From: Bacteroidales bacterium
GTDB taxonomy: Bacteria; Bacteroidota; Bacteroidia; Bacteroidales; VadinHA17
Direction: 5' to 3'
DNA: 64,000 nucleotides
Assembly (NCBI GenBank): GCA_011620595.1
Contig: WOYX01000040.1
Coordinates: 1-64,000 of the forward strand
The position numbers and the translations under genes were made by a program. Positions 42,974 to 53,024 of the stretch are shown one piece after another. A model generated the notes under the pieces. It made no database searches. It was not told where the DNA came from and saw nothing but the letters and a program-made list of their open reading frames with translations. The stretch's first letter is position 1, and each line of letters starts with the position of its first letter.

Positions 42974-43960
42974 TCACCAGAGGTGGTGCACCAGCGGTCT
43001 TATGTCCTCTTCGTAGATATGCCTGATTGCTGAGAGCTGTTCATCTGTAAGCGCGGGAAGTGAAGCAGCTTCAATATTAGATCTCACCTGCTCCGTGGAT
43101 GATGCTCCCGGGATGATGCAGCTCACCTCATCGCGCATGAGTATCCACCGCAGGGCCACATGTGACAGGGGCATCTCTGCCGGGAAGAGCTCCCTAAGCC
43201 GTGCGACTGCCTGCAGTCCCCTGTCATAGGGCACCCCGGCAAAGGTCTCGCCCTTGTCGAACATCATGCCGTTGCGGTTGAAGAAACGGTGGTCACCGGG
43301 TGCGAACCTGCTCTCCGGCGAGAATTTACCCGTAAGAAGTCCGCTGGCCAGGGGAACCCTGATAATCAGACCGACCTCCTTCTCGCGGGCCATGGAGAAG
43401 AACCTCTCGTGGGGTCGCTGGCGGAAGATGTTATAGATTATCTGTACAGTGGTGACATTATCATATTCAATGGCCTTGATAGCCTCCTCCACCTTTTCAA
43501 CGCTGACGCCCAGGTTGCGTATCTTGCCCTCCTCCCTGAGCCTCTCAAACTCACCGAAAATCTCCGGGCGGTAATATACCTCCATGGGCGGACAGTGCAG
43601 CTGTATCAGGTCAATGCAGTCAGTGCCGATCCTTTTCAGTGAGTCCTCGACATATGCCCTGAGGACAGCCGGGGTGTACCCTTTGTTAACGTGGGGGTTT
43701 ATCTGTCGCCCGCACTTGGTTGCTATCCCGATCTCTCTGCCCGATGCCCGCACTGCCCTCCCGACAGCCTTCTCGCTCTCACCGTCGGAATAGACGTCTG
43801 CCGTGTCAATGAAATTGACCCCGTTGTCTATGGCCTCGCGGATAATAGAGTCAGCAAGGTCCGGGTCAAATTTTGATCCCCATTTTCCTCCTACCTGCCA
43901 GGTGCCCAACGATATCACAGACACCTCAAGGCCGCTCTTTCCCAGTTTCCTGTAGTTCAT
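42974..43960 (-). CDS. Aldo/keto reductase
   Basis: A 328-residue TIM-barrel oxidoreductase using NADPH. Catalytic tetrad positions are visible: NFIDTADVYSDG (Asp, Tyr), IATKCG (Lys) and LIQLHCPP (His). NADP-binding features near the C-terminus are IPGASSTEQVRSNIEA. It probably reduces aldehydes or ketosugars in the cytoplasm; the substrate is unknown. The gene stands alone; its 3' end borders the heptanucleotide array, and a beta-barrel gene lies upstream on the same strand. Confidence 0.93.
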   Translation of the reverse strand: MNYRKLGKSGLEVSVISLGTWQVGGKWGSKFDPDLADSIIREAIDNGVNFIDTADVYSDGESEKAVGRAVRASGREIGIATKCGRQINPHVNKGYTPAVLRAYVEDSLKRIGTDCIDLIQLHCPPMEVYYRPEIFGEFERLREEGKIRNLGVSVEKVEEAIKAIEYDNVTTVQIIYNIFRQRPHERFFSMAREKEVGLIIRVPLASGLLTGKFSPESRFAPGDHRFFNRNGMMFDKGETFAGVPYDRGLQAVARLRELFPAEMPLSHVALRWILMRDEVSCIIPGASSTEQVRSNIEAASLPALTDEQLSAIRHIYEEDIRPLVHHLW

Positions 43961-43996
43961 ATCTCTCCGTTGTTTTATTTCCAGGCAATTTATCTG

Positions 43997-44971
43997 TTAT
44001 CGTGCAATATTGTAATAGGAAACGGTCAGGCTGAATGTAATCGGGTTCAGCCCTATGCTATGATCTGTCAATACCCTGTTGCCCTTTGAGTAAATCCACG
44101 GGGTTCGGTTCAGCTTAACTGCGTATCCTCCCGCAATTCCGAACGACCATCTGTCGCTCCGCCCATGCATGCCTGAATACATAAGATACTCTAAATTCAG
44201 TCCTGCCACCGCTATGGTCTGATTGAACCTCAGGTCAATGTCTCTCTCATCAAGATAGCGGGTCATGGATATCTTCCTGTCGCCCGGGTAGTTAAGCAAC
44301 CTGTATCTCAGCCACCGTGCCGAGAGGAGAGGAGTGATCCTTACCCTGCGGGAGTTGACAAGGTCATAGCCTATGCTGAGTTTGTACAGGGTATTGTTAA
44401 GGTCAACGGAGATGGTGTCGAGGTCATCCTGGTAGCTGTAGCCCATGCCGATCCCCAGTCCGAAATAGACACCTGAGAATGAGGCCCCGAGTTCCGGTCC
44501 TATCACGGCAAAGTATCTCATCAGGTCTGTGTTGTGGGATCCCAGAGCCGGAGTAAACTCTTCAAAATCGGAAAAAACGGCATCCATTGTAAGTGATGAC
44601 CGCATGATGACTTTCTTCCTGAGGTCGCTGTAACTGTCATCGAGGAACATCTCATCAGGTATATATATCGGTGTAAGGTTGATCTCCAGGGGATAGACTG
44701 TTGATTCATCAATTACAACCTCCACAGGATTGAATCCCAGGCATTCTACTTTCAGGCTCATATCCCTGCCCGGTTCGAGAAGCAGGTGAAAGATTCCGTT
44801 CATGTCGGCTGCTGTGCAGTTGGAGGTATTGACCTGGCATGCCGTGGCGCCCACTATGGGAACATCGCGGTTATCTCTGATAACTCCGGTGACGACTGTT
44901 CCCTGTGCTGCTGCGCCGATTGAAACTGCTGCAAGTAATGTTACTGCAAAGATCCGGGCAGCCATTCTCAT
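43997..44971 (-). CDS. Exported beta-barrel protein with carboxypeptidase-like regulatory domain
   Basis: A 324-residue protein: signal peptide (MAARIFAVTLLAAVSIGAAAQ), a carboxypeptidase-D regulatory-like Ig domain (about 25-110, VVTGVIRDNRDVPIVGATAC, FNPVEVVIDE), then an alternating beta-strand region (about 150-324) that looks like an outer-membrane barrel. The frame is open 76 codons further upstream, but that part has no conserved features and would bury the signal peptide, so I start at 44971. Function is unknown. It is divergent from the S9 peptidase gene. Confidence 0.78.
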   Translation of the reverse strand: MRMAARIFAVTLLAAVSIGAAAQGTVVTGVIRDNRDVPIVGATACQVNTSNCTAADMNGIFHLLLEPGRDMSLKVECLGFNPVEVVIDESTVYPLEINLTPIYIPDEMFLDDSYSDLRKKVIMRSSLTMDAVFSDFEEFTPALGSHNTDLMRYFAVIGPELGASFSGVYFGLGIGMGYSYQDDLDTISVDLNNTLYKLSIGYDLVNSRRVRITPLLSARWLRYRLLNYPGDRKISMTRYLDERDIDLRFNQTIAVAGLNLEYLMYSGMHGRSDRWSFGIAGGYAVKLNRTPWIYSKGNRVLTDHSIGLNPITFSLTVSYYNIAR

Positions 44972-45212
44972 AACTGCGATCTTCTCTGTTTTGCATTTAC
45001 TGGCTGACAGCTGCTGGTGGGGCCGGGGACTGCAGTCCGGGGAAAGTGCCGTTATGCAGGGGTTTCTCTTCATCGACTCTGATTTAAGGATCAAATTAAA
45101 CAAAATTCCCGGACAATCTGTTTCAGTTTGAAGGCCGGGGGAAAGCTGAAGAACATCTTTTAGATTATGATTAAATATTACATTTATCCGGTTAACCAAA
45201 TAGAACAGAACG

Positions 45213-48101
45213 ATGAAAAGATTTTTTTTGCTATGCCTTCTGGTTGGCTTTGCTCTTTATGCAGTTGCACAGGAGAAGAGGCCTCTGACGATAGATGATA
45301 TTGTACAGTGGAACCGCATCACCGAGAGGGTAATATCAGATGACGGATCGCTGATGGCATTCAAAACCGAGCCTTCACAGGGCGACCCTGTTGTGACTCT
45401 CTATGGGGGGGATGCTGAGCTGAAGGGTACGTTCAACTGTGCCACCTTCGTGAAAATCTCTGCGGACTCAAGGCATCTCTTCTTCACCATCAAACCTCCC
45501 TACGAAGAGGTACGGGCTCTGAAGCTCAAGAAGACCAAAAAGGAGGATATGCCTCTTGACAAGCTGGGAATATACAATGTGGCTGCCGGTACGACCGACA
45601 CCATTGAGAGGCTGAAGTCCTACAAGGTTCCCGCAAAATGGGCAGGATGGATCGCATGGCAGACCGAGCCGCTGAAGTCGAAGCCCGCAACCCCGAAGGA
45701 CAGCGCCGGGAATGGCAGTGAGAAGAAGCAGGAGGTTGGAAAGGAAGCAGGAAAGGAAATCCCCAAAACGGAAACCGGCAACGAGCCCGGCATGGAGAGC
45801 GGAAAAGAAGCCGGTGTGAACGGGAAGAAACCCAAAAGCGAATCTGCAGATAACGGTTATACTCTTTACTACCGTAACCTTAACACCGGCAAGACCGACT
45901 CGGTAAGGTTTGTCACCGATTACCTGTTTGCCGAGGAGTCGGAGAAGCTAATGTATACAACTACGGGAGATGACAATGGCCTGGAGCCGGGGGTGGTGAT
46001 CGTCGACCTGAAAAAGGGTGAGAGCACCGTGTTATATTCCGGCAAGGCTAAATACAAGCAGCTGGCCATTGACAAGGAGGGAGAGAGGGCTGCCTTTATC
46101 ATCTCGTTCGATGAGAAGGACAAGGTTGGCAACACATACTCACTCTGTTACTGGGATGGCAGCGGACTGGCCTCAGTGGCTGCCGCTCAGGGCACAGAGG
46201 GTCTTCCTGAAGGATGGATAATCAATGAGAATGCCAGCCTGATCTTTGGAGAGACGACGCCGAGGCTCTATTTTGGAACCTCGCCGGAATATAAGCTTAA
46301 GGATACTACTGTTCTTGACGAGGAGCGTGCCAACGTGGATGTATGGCACTGGGAGGAAGGCATCCTCCATACCGCGCAGGTGGTCAGGAAATCAAGGGAG
46401 ATGAAAAAGTATTATACGGCTGTTTATCATGCCGACCTGAAGAAGGCGGTGCAACTGGCCACTGAAGAGAGGCCTGACGTACATCTGGCCGACAAGGGTG
46501 ATGCACAAAAAGTCGCTGCCTTCTCGTCGCTGCCCTATGACCTCGAATCGATGTGGGAGGGACGTGCAAAGAATGACATGTGGATTGTTGATGTCAATAC
46601 AGGTGAGGCTCAGATGATCAGGCAGGCTCTCAGGGCCAGGGCCCGATTCTCGCCGGCAGGAAAATATCTCTACTGGTATCATGAGGCAGACAGTTCGTGG
46701 TATTCCTACGATGTGGCTGCAGGCAGGGAGTACAGGCTGACAGACCCCAAAAAACTGCCCGTCTGGGATGAGCTGCATGATGTCCCCGATCTTCCGGGCT
46801 CATACCCTGCGGTGGGCTGGCTGAAGGATGACGCGGCTTTCCTGGTATCAGACAGGTATGACATATGGTCCCTGGACCCGACTGCCGGACGTGCACCGGT
46901 AAACGTTACCGGCAACGGCCGCAGTGAAAGGATAAGCTACAGGCTTATCGATTTCGACACGGAGAATGAGTATATCGACCCTTCCGTGAAACAGCACCTG
47001 CAGGGTGTCAACGAGGCAACGCGCAGCCAGGCTATCTATTCACTTGAAATGAAGAAGAAGGCTCTTCCCGTCAGGCTTACCGGCGGCGATTACAACTACG
47101 GCAACCTGGTAAAGGCGAAAAAGAGCAACGCACTGATGTACACCAGGGAGAACTTCGGTCTCTTTCCCGATTACCTGCTGTCAGACCTCTCTTTCAGGTC
47201 TGAGAAGAGGCTCACCGATGCCAACCCTCAACAGAAGGATTTCAGATGGGGTACAGCCGAGCTGGTAAAGTGGACTTCGCTTGATGGGCTGGAGCTGGAG
47301 GGGCTTCTGTATAAGCCGGAAGGCTTTGACCCGAACAAAAAGTACCCGATGATCGTAAACTTTTACGAGAAGAGCTCGGCAGAGCTGTTCAGGCACAGGA
47401 ATCCTGAGCCGGGCAGATCTACCATTGATTATCATTATTATACAAGTCACGGGTACCTGATCTTCAATCCTGATGTCTATTATATTGACGGTTATCCCGG
47501 CCAGAGCGCTTACAACTGCGTAATGCCCGGCATCATGTCGCTCATTGAGAAGGGATTTGTTGATGTGAAGCGTATTGGTGCCCAGGGTCACAGCTGGGGC
47601 GGCTACCAGGTGGCATATCTTGCCACCCGCACAAATCTCTTTGCCGCAATTGAGTCCGGTGCACCAGTGGTCAATATGTACAGTGCCTACGGTGGCATAC
47701 GGTGGGAGTCGGGAGTAAACCGGTCAATGCAGTATGAGCACCAGCAGAGTCGCATAGGGGCTACGATCTGGGAGGCACCCCATCTTTACTGGGAGAACTC
47801 ACCGCTCTTCTCCATTGACAAGATTGAGACCCCGATACTGATCATGGCCAATGACCAGGATGGCGCGGTGCCATGGTACCAGGGCATAGAGTTCTTCGTC
47901 GCCATGAGGCGTCTCGGCAAGCCTGCATGGCTGCTCAACTACAACGGTGAGCCTCACTGGGCACAGAAGCTGCCCAACAGGATCGATTTCCAGAAGCGCA
48001 TGGCTCAGTTCTTCCATCATTACCTAAAAGGAGAGCCGATGCCGGTCTGGATGAAGGAAGGCGTTCCGGCAACGGAAAAGGAGTTCACGCTGGGATACTA
48101 A
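45213..48101 (+). CDS. S9-family serine peptidase (prolyl oligopeptidase type), exported
   Basis: A 962-residue peptidase with a signal peptide (FFLLCLLVGFALYAVAQ), a beta-propeller-like N-terminal part (25-640) and the alpha/beta-hydrolase catalytic domain (about 690-945). The triad is S794 in GAQGHSWGGYQ, D883 in MANDQDGAVP, and H915 in NGEPHWAQK. Inserted in the propeller at about 148-215 is a low-complexity lysine/glutamate/glycine-rich segment with repeated GKEAG units, probably a flexible loop. It should cut peptides in the periplasm or at the surface. It is a single gene followed by two hairpins before the SusC gene. Confidence 0.93.
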   Translation: MKRFFLLCLLVGFALYAVAQEKRPLTIDDIVQWNRITERVISDDGSLMAFKTEPSQGDPVVTLYGGDAELKGTFNCATFVKISADSRHLFFTIKPPYEEVRALKLKKTKKEDMPLDKLGIYNVAAGTTDTIERLKSYKVPAKWAGWIAWQTEPLKSKPATPKDSAGNGSEKKQEVGKEAGKEIPKTETGNEPGMESGKEAGVNGKKPKSESADNGYTLYYRNLNTGKTDSVRFVTDYLFAEESEKLMYTTTGDDNGLEPGVVIVDLKKGESTVLYSGKAKYKQLAIDKEGERAAFIISFDEKDKVGNTYSLCYWDGSGLASVAAAQGTEGLPEGWIINENASLIFGETTPRLYFGTSPEYKLKDTTVLDEERANVDVWHWEEGILHTAQVVRKSREMKKYYTAVYHADLKKAVQLATEERPDVHLADKGDAQKVAAFSSLPYDLESMWEGRAKNDMWIVDVNTGEAQMIRQALRARARFSPAGKYLYWYHEADSSWYSYDVAAGREYRLTDPKKLPVWDELHDVPDLPGSYPAVGWLKDDAAFLVSDRYDIWSLDPTAGRAPVNVTGNGRSERISYRLIDFDTENEYIDPSVKQHLQGVNEATRSQAIYSLEMKKKALPVRLTGGDYNYGNLVKAKKSNALMYTRENFGLFPDYLLSDLSFRSEKRLTDANPQQKDFRWGTAELVKWTSLDGLELEGLLYKPEGFDPNKKYPMIVNFYEKSSAELFRHRNPEPGRSTIDYHYYTSHGYLIFNPDVYYIDGYPGQSAYNCVMPGIMSLIEKGFVDVKRIGAQGHSWGGYQVAYLATRTNLFAAIESGAPVVNMYSAYGGIRWESGVNRSMQYEHQQSRIGATIWEAPHLYWENSPLFSIDKIETPILIMANDQDGAVPWYQGIEFFVAMRRLGKPAWLLNYNGEPHWAQKLPNRIDFQKRMAQFFHHYLKGEPMPVWMKEGVPATEKEFTLGY

Positions 48102-48117
48102 AACAGATTTTTTAAAT

Positions 48118-48193
48118 CCTGCGCTGATACACTGAATTGCGCAGGCGGATACTGAGGCACAGACGGACAACCTGTCCGTCTGTGCCTCAGTAT
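48118..48193. terminator. Two hairpins, one a perfect 21-bp inverted repeat
   Basis: The first hairpin pairs CCTGCGC (48118-48124) with GCGCAGG (48139-48145). The second is a perfect 21-bp inverted repeat, 48149-48169 against 48173-48193, with a 3-base ACC loop; the arm begins ATACTGAGGC and ends ACGGACA. No T-run follows. It may end the S9 peptidase transcript from either strand or protect its 3' end. Confidence 0.75.
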
Positions 48194-48277
48194 ATGTGGG
48201 AATTATGTAAATTATACTTAAAATTTTGTAATCCATCTAATCCGTTGATTGACAACCTTTGTCTTATCGGACAGGAG

Positions 48278-48293
48278 ACGTTGCCGGCAGCGT
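48278..48293. promoter_or_regulatory. Operator-like palindrome upstream of susC
   Basis: The 16-base sequence ACGTTGCCGGCAGCGT is a near-perfect palindrome (one T/G asymmetry per arm) about the central CG, the form typical of LacI-family operators. It lies about 180 bases before the SusC start. No LacI gene is in the window, so its use is inferred. Confidence 0.35.
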
Positions 48294-48475
48294 TTCTTGT
48301 TTCGTTGTATTCAGTCAATATTAAATAATTAATAAACAAATACATATTTATCGTTGTTGTAGTAATATATAGGTGTTGATTGTCCATTTTTTTACCCTTG
48401 AGAAATTTAAAGATCAACTATGAGTGTGCATTAACCAGTAGATACTTCATAATTTGTATAAAATATCTGCCCAAC

Positions 48476-51400
48476 ATGAAAAAAATTATCTTTTTTCTCT
48501 TGTTGTTCCTTATCTGGCTTGACCCTCTTTTGGCGCAGGTTAACCTGAAAGGGACAATAGTTGATGATCAGAACCTGCCCCTCCCGGGAGTGTCAGTCCG
48601 TGTAAAGAACACATTCAGGGGCACCATGACCGACACAGACGGCACTTACACACTTAGTGCGTTGCCAACGGATACCCTTGTTTTTTCGATGGTAGGGATG
48701 ATCACACAGGAGATCGTGCCAGGGAACCGTACCGTGATTAATATTCAGATGGAAACTGAGACTACAATCATGGATGAGGTAGTAGTAATAGGTTACGGAA
48801 CGGTAAGAAAGAGTGACCTTACCGGGTCTGTGAGCTCAGTCAAAACTGAGGACCTGCTGAAGGTAACATCACTGAATCCTGAGCAGGGGCTTCAGGGGAA
48901 GGTAACAGGCGTTCAGGTGATAAGCACCTCGGGTGCTCCCGGAGCAGGAGCGGCAGTCAGGGTACGAGGAGTAGGCACCTTCAATAACTCATCCCCGATA
49001 TTTGTTGTTGACGGGGTGATACTTGACGATATCTCCTTCCTCAACTCTTCGGATATTGCATCCATGGAGGTGCTGAAAGATGCTTCTGCCACTGCCATTT
49101 ACGGATCAAGGGGAGCCAACGGCGTCATCATCATCACAACAAAAACAGGCACGATGGGCCAGGAGAAGGCAAGTTTCAACGTCAATTCTGAGTTCGGAAT
49201 ACAGCACCTGGCAAAGAAAATCGATCTTCTCAGCGGCAGGGAGTTTGCTATTATTTCCAACGAGATAGTTGCCGGGTCCTACAATAACGTTGATCTTGTT
49301 CCCAATACCGACTGGCAGGACCTGGTGTTCACCACGGCACAGATTCACAATCACCAGATATCGGTCACGGGAGCCACGAAGCTGACGCAATACTACGTGG
49401 GAATCGGGGCCTTCATCCAGGATGGTATAATTGACAAATCGAACTACAGCCGTATCACGCTGAAACTTAACAATACGTATAATTTAACGCCATTTCTCAA
49501 ACTTGGCAACAACCTGACCATCGCACCCTACACCCAGCAGAACGCGCCTAATGTAACATACTCGGTATACCGTGCGCAGCCGGTGCTTGAGCCCTATTAC
49601 GATGACGGCTCTTTTGCCGTGGTCTATAATGTTGGCAACCCGTTGGCTCAGCTTGCATATTCAAACGATTTCAGAAAAGGGATAAGAGGTGTCGGTAATA
49701 TTTTTGCGGAGGCCTCATTTCTAGATTCTTTTACACTGAGGACAAGTTTCGGGATAGATGCTTCATACAACAAATCGACCAGTTTTTCTCCGGCTTACAC
49801 TGTCTATAACCCTGATGGCACTGCCTCCCAGCAGCAAAATATCCTCAGCGATTTGTACAAGGGTACCTCTGATAACCTCAACTGGCTTTGGGAAAACACC
49901 CTGAGTTACCGGAAAACATTCATGGATATTCATTCTCTTGACCTGGTAGCTGGCTATACCATGCAGGAATCGACTTCTGAGTATCTGGGCATTCCGGGAG
50001 AGAATATACTGCGTGACGGACAGGATTTCTGGTATATCAGTCCTTCTTACATATATGACCCCGCCAATAATGTCAACACGATCCAGTCGATATCCAACGG
50101 AGTTGATGCGGGATTATACTATTCCATGATCTCTTATATCTTCCGGGCCAATTATTCACTTGACAATAAATATATTGCTACTGTCACTTTTCGTCGGGAC
50201 GGCTCCTCGAAATTTGCAAAGGAGAACAGGTTTTCAAACTTTCCGTCGTTTGCCCTTGGATGGAATATAGGGAACGAGCAATTCATGAAATCGGTTGATG
50301 CAGTATCAAAGCTCAAGGTCAGAGCCAGCTGGGGAATAATTGGCAATGAGAAGATAAGTTACTATGACCGTTATGCGAGGGTGCAGTCGTCTATCATAGC
50401 CGTGCTGGGCAATCCGGATGCTCCGATTCCTGCTGCAACTTACGGCAAGAGCGGCAACCCGGACCTGAAATGGGAGAGCACCACTCAAACAGATATAGGT
50501 GTTGAGGTTGGCTTTTTAGCAAACAAGCTCATGGGCGAATTTGACTTTTACAATCGCGTTACCAATGACATACTGGTTGAACTTTCAACTCCGGGTCACC
50601 TGGGCAACGGGCAGGGTCAGAAGGTGCGTTACAATGCGGCATCCGTTCTGAACAGGGGATTTGAGTTCAACCTGAACTGGAGGGAGAAGAGAGGCGATTT
50701 CACCTACTCTGTAGGCCTCCTGGGTTCGACCATTCACAATGAGGTGCTTGAGATAGGAGGCACCAGCGGTGTTGACTCCACGCTTATTGGTGGTTACCTG
50801 GGTGACGGAAGGCCTGTAACGTTGAGCCGCGTCGGACTGCCTATCGGTGCATTTTACGGGTACAAGACAGATGGCATTTTCCAGGATGAAGGTGAGCTTG
50901 ATGCTTATCCCCATTCTGCCCAGGCCGGACCTGGTGATCTCAGGTTTGTTGATGTGACTCATGACGGTATCCTTGACGGGCGTGACAGGACCTATATCGG
51001 TTCACCCATTCCAAAATTCATTTTTGGTTTCAACGGTAGCATAGAATATAAGGGAATTGACTTTGCCCTTGACTTCCAGGGTCAGACAGGGAATAAGATC
51101 TTCAACGGGAAGGAGGTGGTAAGGCCTGATCCCTACAACTTCGAGAAACATGTCTTCAGCCGATGGACCGGTCCGGGCACAAGCAACAGTGAACCCCGGC
51201 CCTCTTTTGGAGGGTACAATTTCACACCTTCAGATAGGTTTATCCAGGACGGTTCATTCATAAGGCTGAGAAGTGTCTCCCTTGGTTACACACTGCCGGC
51301 CCGTTTATCACAGAAGGCCTTCATGCAACAGCTCAGGGTATATGTCAAGGGATCAAACCTGTTCACTCTTACCAGGTTTACCGGTTATACGCCGGAAATC

Positions 51401-51490
51401 GGGAGCTATGATGTTCTGTCGAACGGAATAGACTATGGCGCCTATCCCATCACTTCCGTCTACTCAGTTGGTGTTAACCTGCAATTCTAA
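48476..51490 (+). CDS. SusC/RagA-type TonB-dependent outer-membrane transporter
   Basis: A 1004-residue importer. After a signal peptide (FFLLLFLIWLDPLLAQ) come a carboxypeptidase-like regulatory domain (about 20-105, LKGTIVDDQNLPLPGVSVRV), a TonB box (MDEVVVIGYGT), a plug domain (about 115-235, GSRGANGVIIITTKTG) and a 22-stranded barrel to the aromatic end VYSVGVNLQF. The start at 48476 is chosen because the longer frame lacks a signal peptide. SusD follows 5 bases later. Together they form the lipoprotein-capped pore that imports oligosaccharides; given the two GH144 genes downstream, the substrate is probably beta-1,2-glucan fragments. Confidence 0.95.
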   Translation: MKKIIFFLLLFLIWLDPLLAQVNLKGTIVDDQNLPLPGVSVRVKNTFRGTMTDTDGTYTLSALPTDTLVFSMVGMITQEIVPGNRTVINIQMETETTIMDEVVVIGYGTVRKSDLTGSVSSVKTEDLLKVTSLNPEQGLQGKVTGVQVISTSGAPGAGAAVRVRGVGTFNNSSPIFVVDGVILDDISFLNSSDIASMEVLKDASATAIYGSRGANGVIIITTKTGTMGQEKASFNVNSEFGIQHLAKKIDLLSGREFAIISNEIVAGSYNNVDLVPNTDWQDLVFTTAQIHNHQISVTGATKLTQYYVGIGAFIQDGIIDKSNYSRITLKLNNTYNLTPFLKLGNNLTIAPYTQQNAPNVTYSVYRAQPVLEPYYDDGSFAVVYNVGNPLAQLAYSNDFRKGIRGVGNIFAEASFLDSFTLRTSFGIDASYNKSTSFSPAYTVYNPDGTASQQQNILSDLYKGTSDNLNWLWENTLSYRKTFMDIHSLDLVAGYTMQESTSEYLGIPGENILRDGQDFWYISPSYIYDPANNVNTIQSISNGVDAGLYYSMISYIFRANYSLDNKYIATVTFRRDGSSKFAKENRFSNFPSFALGWNIGNEQFMKSVDAVSKLKVRASWGIIGNEKISYYDRYARVQSSIIAVLGNPDAPIPAATYGKSGNPDLKWESTTQTDIGVEVGFLANKLMGEFDFYNRVTNDILVELSTPGHLGNGQGQKVRYNAASVLNRGFEFNLNWREKRGDFTYSVGLLGSTIHNEVLEIGGTSGVDSTLIGGYLGDGRPVTLSRVGLPIGAFYGYKTDGIFQDEGELDAYPHSAQAGPGDLRFVDVTHDGILDGRDRTYIGSPIPKFIFGFNGSIEYKGIDFALDFQGQTGNKIFNGKEVVRPDPYNFEKHVFSRWTGPGTSNSEPRPSFGGYNFTPSDRFIQDGSFIRLRSVSLGYTLPARLSQKAFMQQLRVYVKGSNLFTLTRFTGYTPEIGSYDVLSNGIDYGAYPITSVYSVGVNLQF

Positions 51491-51495
51491 GAAAG

Positions 51496-52977
51496 ATGAA
51501 AACAAAGATTTCCATATCAATCATCCTGATGGCATTCCTTCTGATCACGGCGGGATGCGAAGACTTTCTCCAGAAGGATCCGCAGGGAGAGCTGACCCAG
51601 GAGGCGTTCCCTGTAACTGCATCGGACGCTTTGCTTGCAACCAATGCCGTATATTCAACCATTCGTAACTGGGCTTATCATTCAGGTGGTTATCCGATAA
51701 TGGATATCATGTCAGATGATGCCCACAAGGGCAGTAACCCCAATGACCAGCTACCCACTATCGGCCCGTATGATAAATTCACCCATACTACAACCCAGGA
51801 TGGGCTAGACCGCTGGTGGAGCTCATTATACGAAGGTATCAAGAGGGCCAACGTGGTCATAGAAATGGTACCGTCAATTAATATGAGCACTGATCTTCGG
51901 AACCGTTGTATTGCTGAGGCCAGTTTCCTGAGGGGACTCTATTATTTTGATCTTGTACGAGCTTTCGGAGGAGTGCCCAAAGTTACCATAACGACACCTC
52001 CTACAAAGGTTCCACGCTCAACGGCAGGGGAAATATATGATCTTATAATTTCTGATCTTGAATATGCAATTACGAACCTCCCGGAGAAAAGCGCCTACGG
52101 TCCCGATGATGCAGGCCGGGCAACGAAGGGGGCTGCCAAATCGCTTCTGGCAAAGGTTTATCTGTTCAGGAAGGATTTTATCAATGCCGAAAAGTATGCA
52201 CTGGAAGTCATTATATCAGATGAGTATGACCTCGAGCCTGTTTTTGCCGATGCTAACGGCAAATTGGGTGAGCACGGAGTGGAATCGGTATTTGAGGTAG
52301 GAGCCATGGAAGTCGACGGGGCCGGAGGAAACCAGTATGCCAACACGCAGGGCGTCAGAGGTTCGCCTAACAGGGGATGGGGATTCAACAGGCCTTCCCT
52401 TGATCTTCGCTACTCCTTTGAGACAGGTGACCCACGTCTCGATGCCACTATAATTGACCTGGGCGAAACACTGGACGGGATACTTATCCTGGGCGACGGT
52501 ACAACGCCCGATGAGACACTTGACGGTGATCAAAATGTAATTGAGGTGGAGTGTTACAATCAGAAGATATGGTACCCTGGCAACAACACTACCACCCAGT
52601 GGGGTCATAACAGGAGGCTGATCCGTTACGCCGACGTTCTGCTTATGGCGGCAGAAGCGCTGAATGAGAATGATGACCCTGATGGCGCCCTGCTCTACCT
52701 CAATGAGGTAAGAAGACGTGCAAGACAGGGCAACAACAGCATCCTCCCTGACATTACAGAGACAAGCAAGGGTCCTCTAAGAGACATTATCATTGAAGAA
52801 CGGAGGCATGAACTTGCTCTTGAGGGACACAGATTCTGGGACCTTGTCAGAACCGACAGGGCAGCAACAGTGCTGGGTCCTCTTGGCTTTGTCACAGGGA
52901 AACACGAGTTATTCCCGATTCCTCAGAATGAAATTGATATATCCCAGGGATCTCTTGAGCAGAATCCCAACTGGTAA
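51496..52977 (+). CDS. SusD/RagB-type nutrient-binding lipoprotein
   Basis: A 493-residue surface lipoprotein (lipobox LLITAGC, Cys at about 20) with the TPR-like helical SusD fold. Hallmarks are CIAEASFLRGLYYFDLVRAF near residue 137 and EERRHELALEGHRFWDLVRT near residue 435. It caps the SusC barrel and holds the incoming glycan. Several aromatic residues that could stack on glucose are present but the binding site cannot be defined from sequence. It is the second gene of the glycan locus, 5 bases after susC. Confidence 0.95.
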   Translation: MKTKISISIILMAFLLITAGCEDFLQKDPQGELTQEAFPVTASDALLATNAVYSTIRNWAYHSGGYPIMDIMSDDAHKGSNPNDQLPTIGPYDKFTHTTTQDGLDRWWSSLYEGIKRANVVIEMVPSINMSTDLRNRCIAEASFLRGLYYFDLVRAFGGVPKVTITTPPTKVPRSTAGEIYDLIISDLEYAITNLPEKSAYGPDDAGRATKGAAKSLLAKVYLFRKDFINAEKYALEVIISDEYDLEPVFADANGKLGEHGVESVFEVGAMEVDGAGGNQYANTQGVRGSPNRGWGFNRPSLDLRYSFETGDPRLDATIIDLGETLDGILILGDGTTPDETLDGDQNVIEVECYNQKIWYPGNNTTTQWGHNRRLIRYADVLLMAAEALNENDDPDGALLYLNEVRRRARQGNNSILPDITETSKGPLRDIIIEERRHELALEGHRFWDLVRTDRAATVLGPLGFVTGKHELFPIPQNEIDISQGSLEQNPNW

Positions 52978-53024
52978 GTTATTAAAGAGTGCTTATGAAT
53001 GTTAAATTAAAAATCGAAAATTTT

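Larger units (their letters stand above)
48102..48475 (+). other. Leader region before susC with hairpins and a palindrome
   Basis: These 374 bases have no gene. They hold two back-to-back hairpins directly after the S9 peptidase stop (48118-48193) and a GC-centred palindrome at 48278-48293. The last 180 bases before the SusC start are AT-rich and probably contain the promoter of the glycan locus, although no exact TAnnTTTG box stands out; TACCCTTG near 48391 is one base off. Confidence 0.5.
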
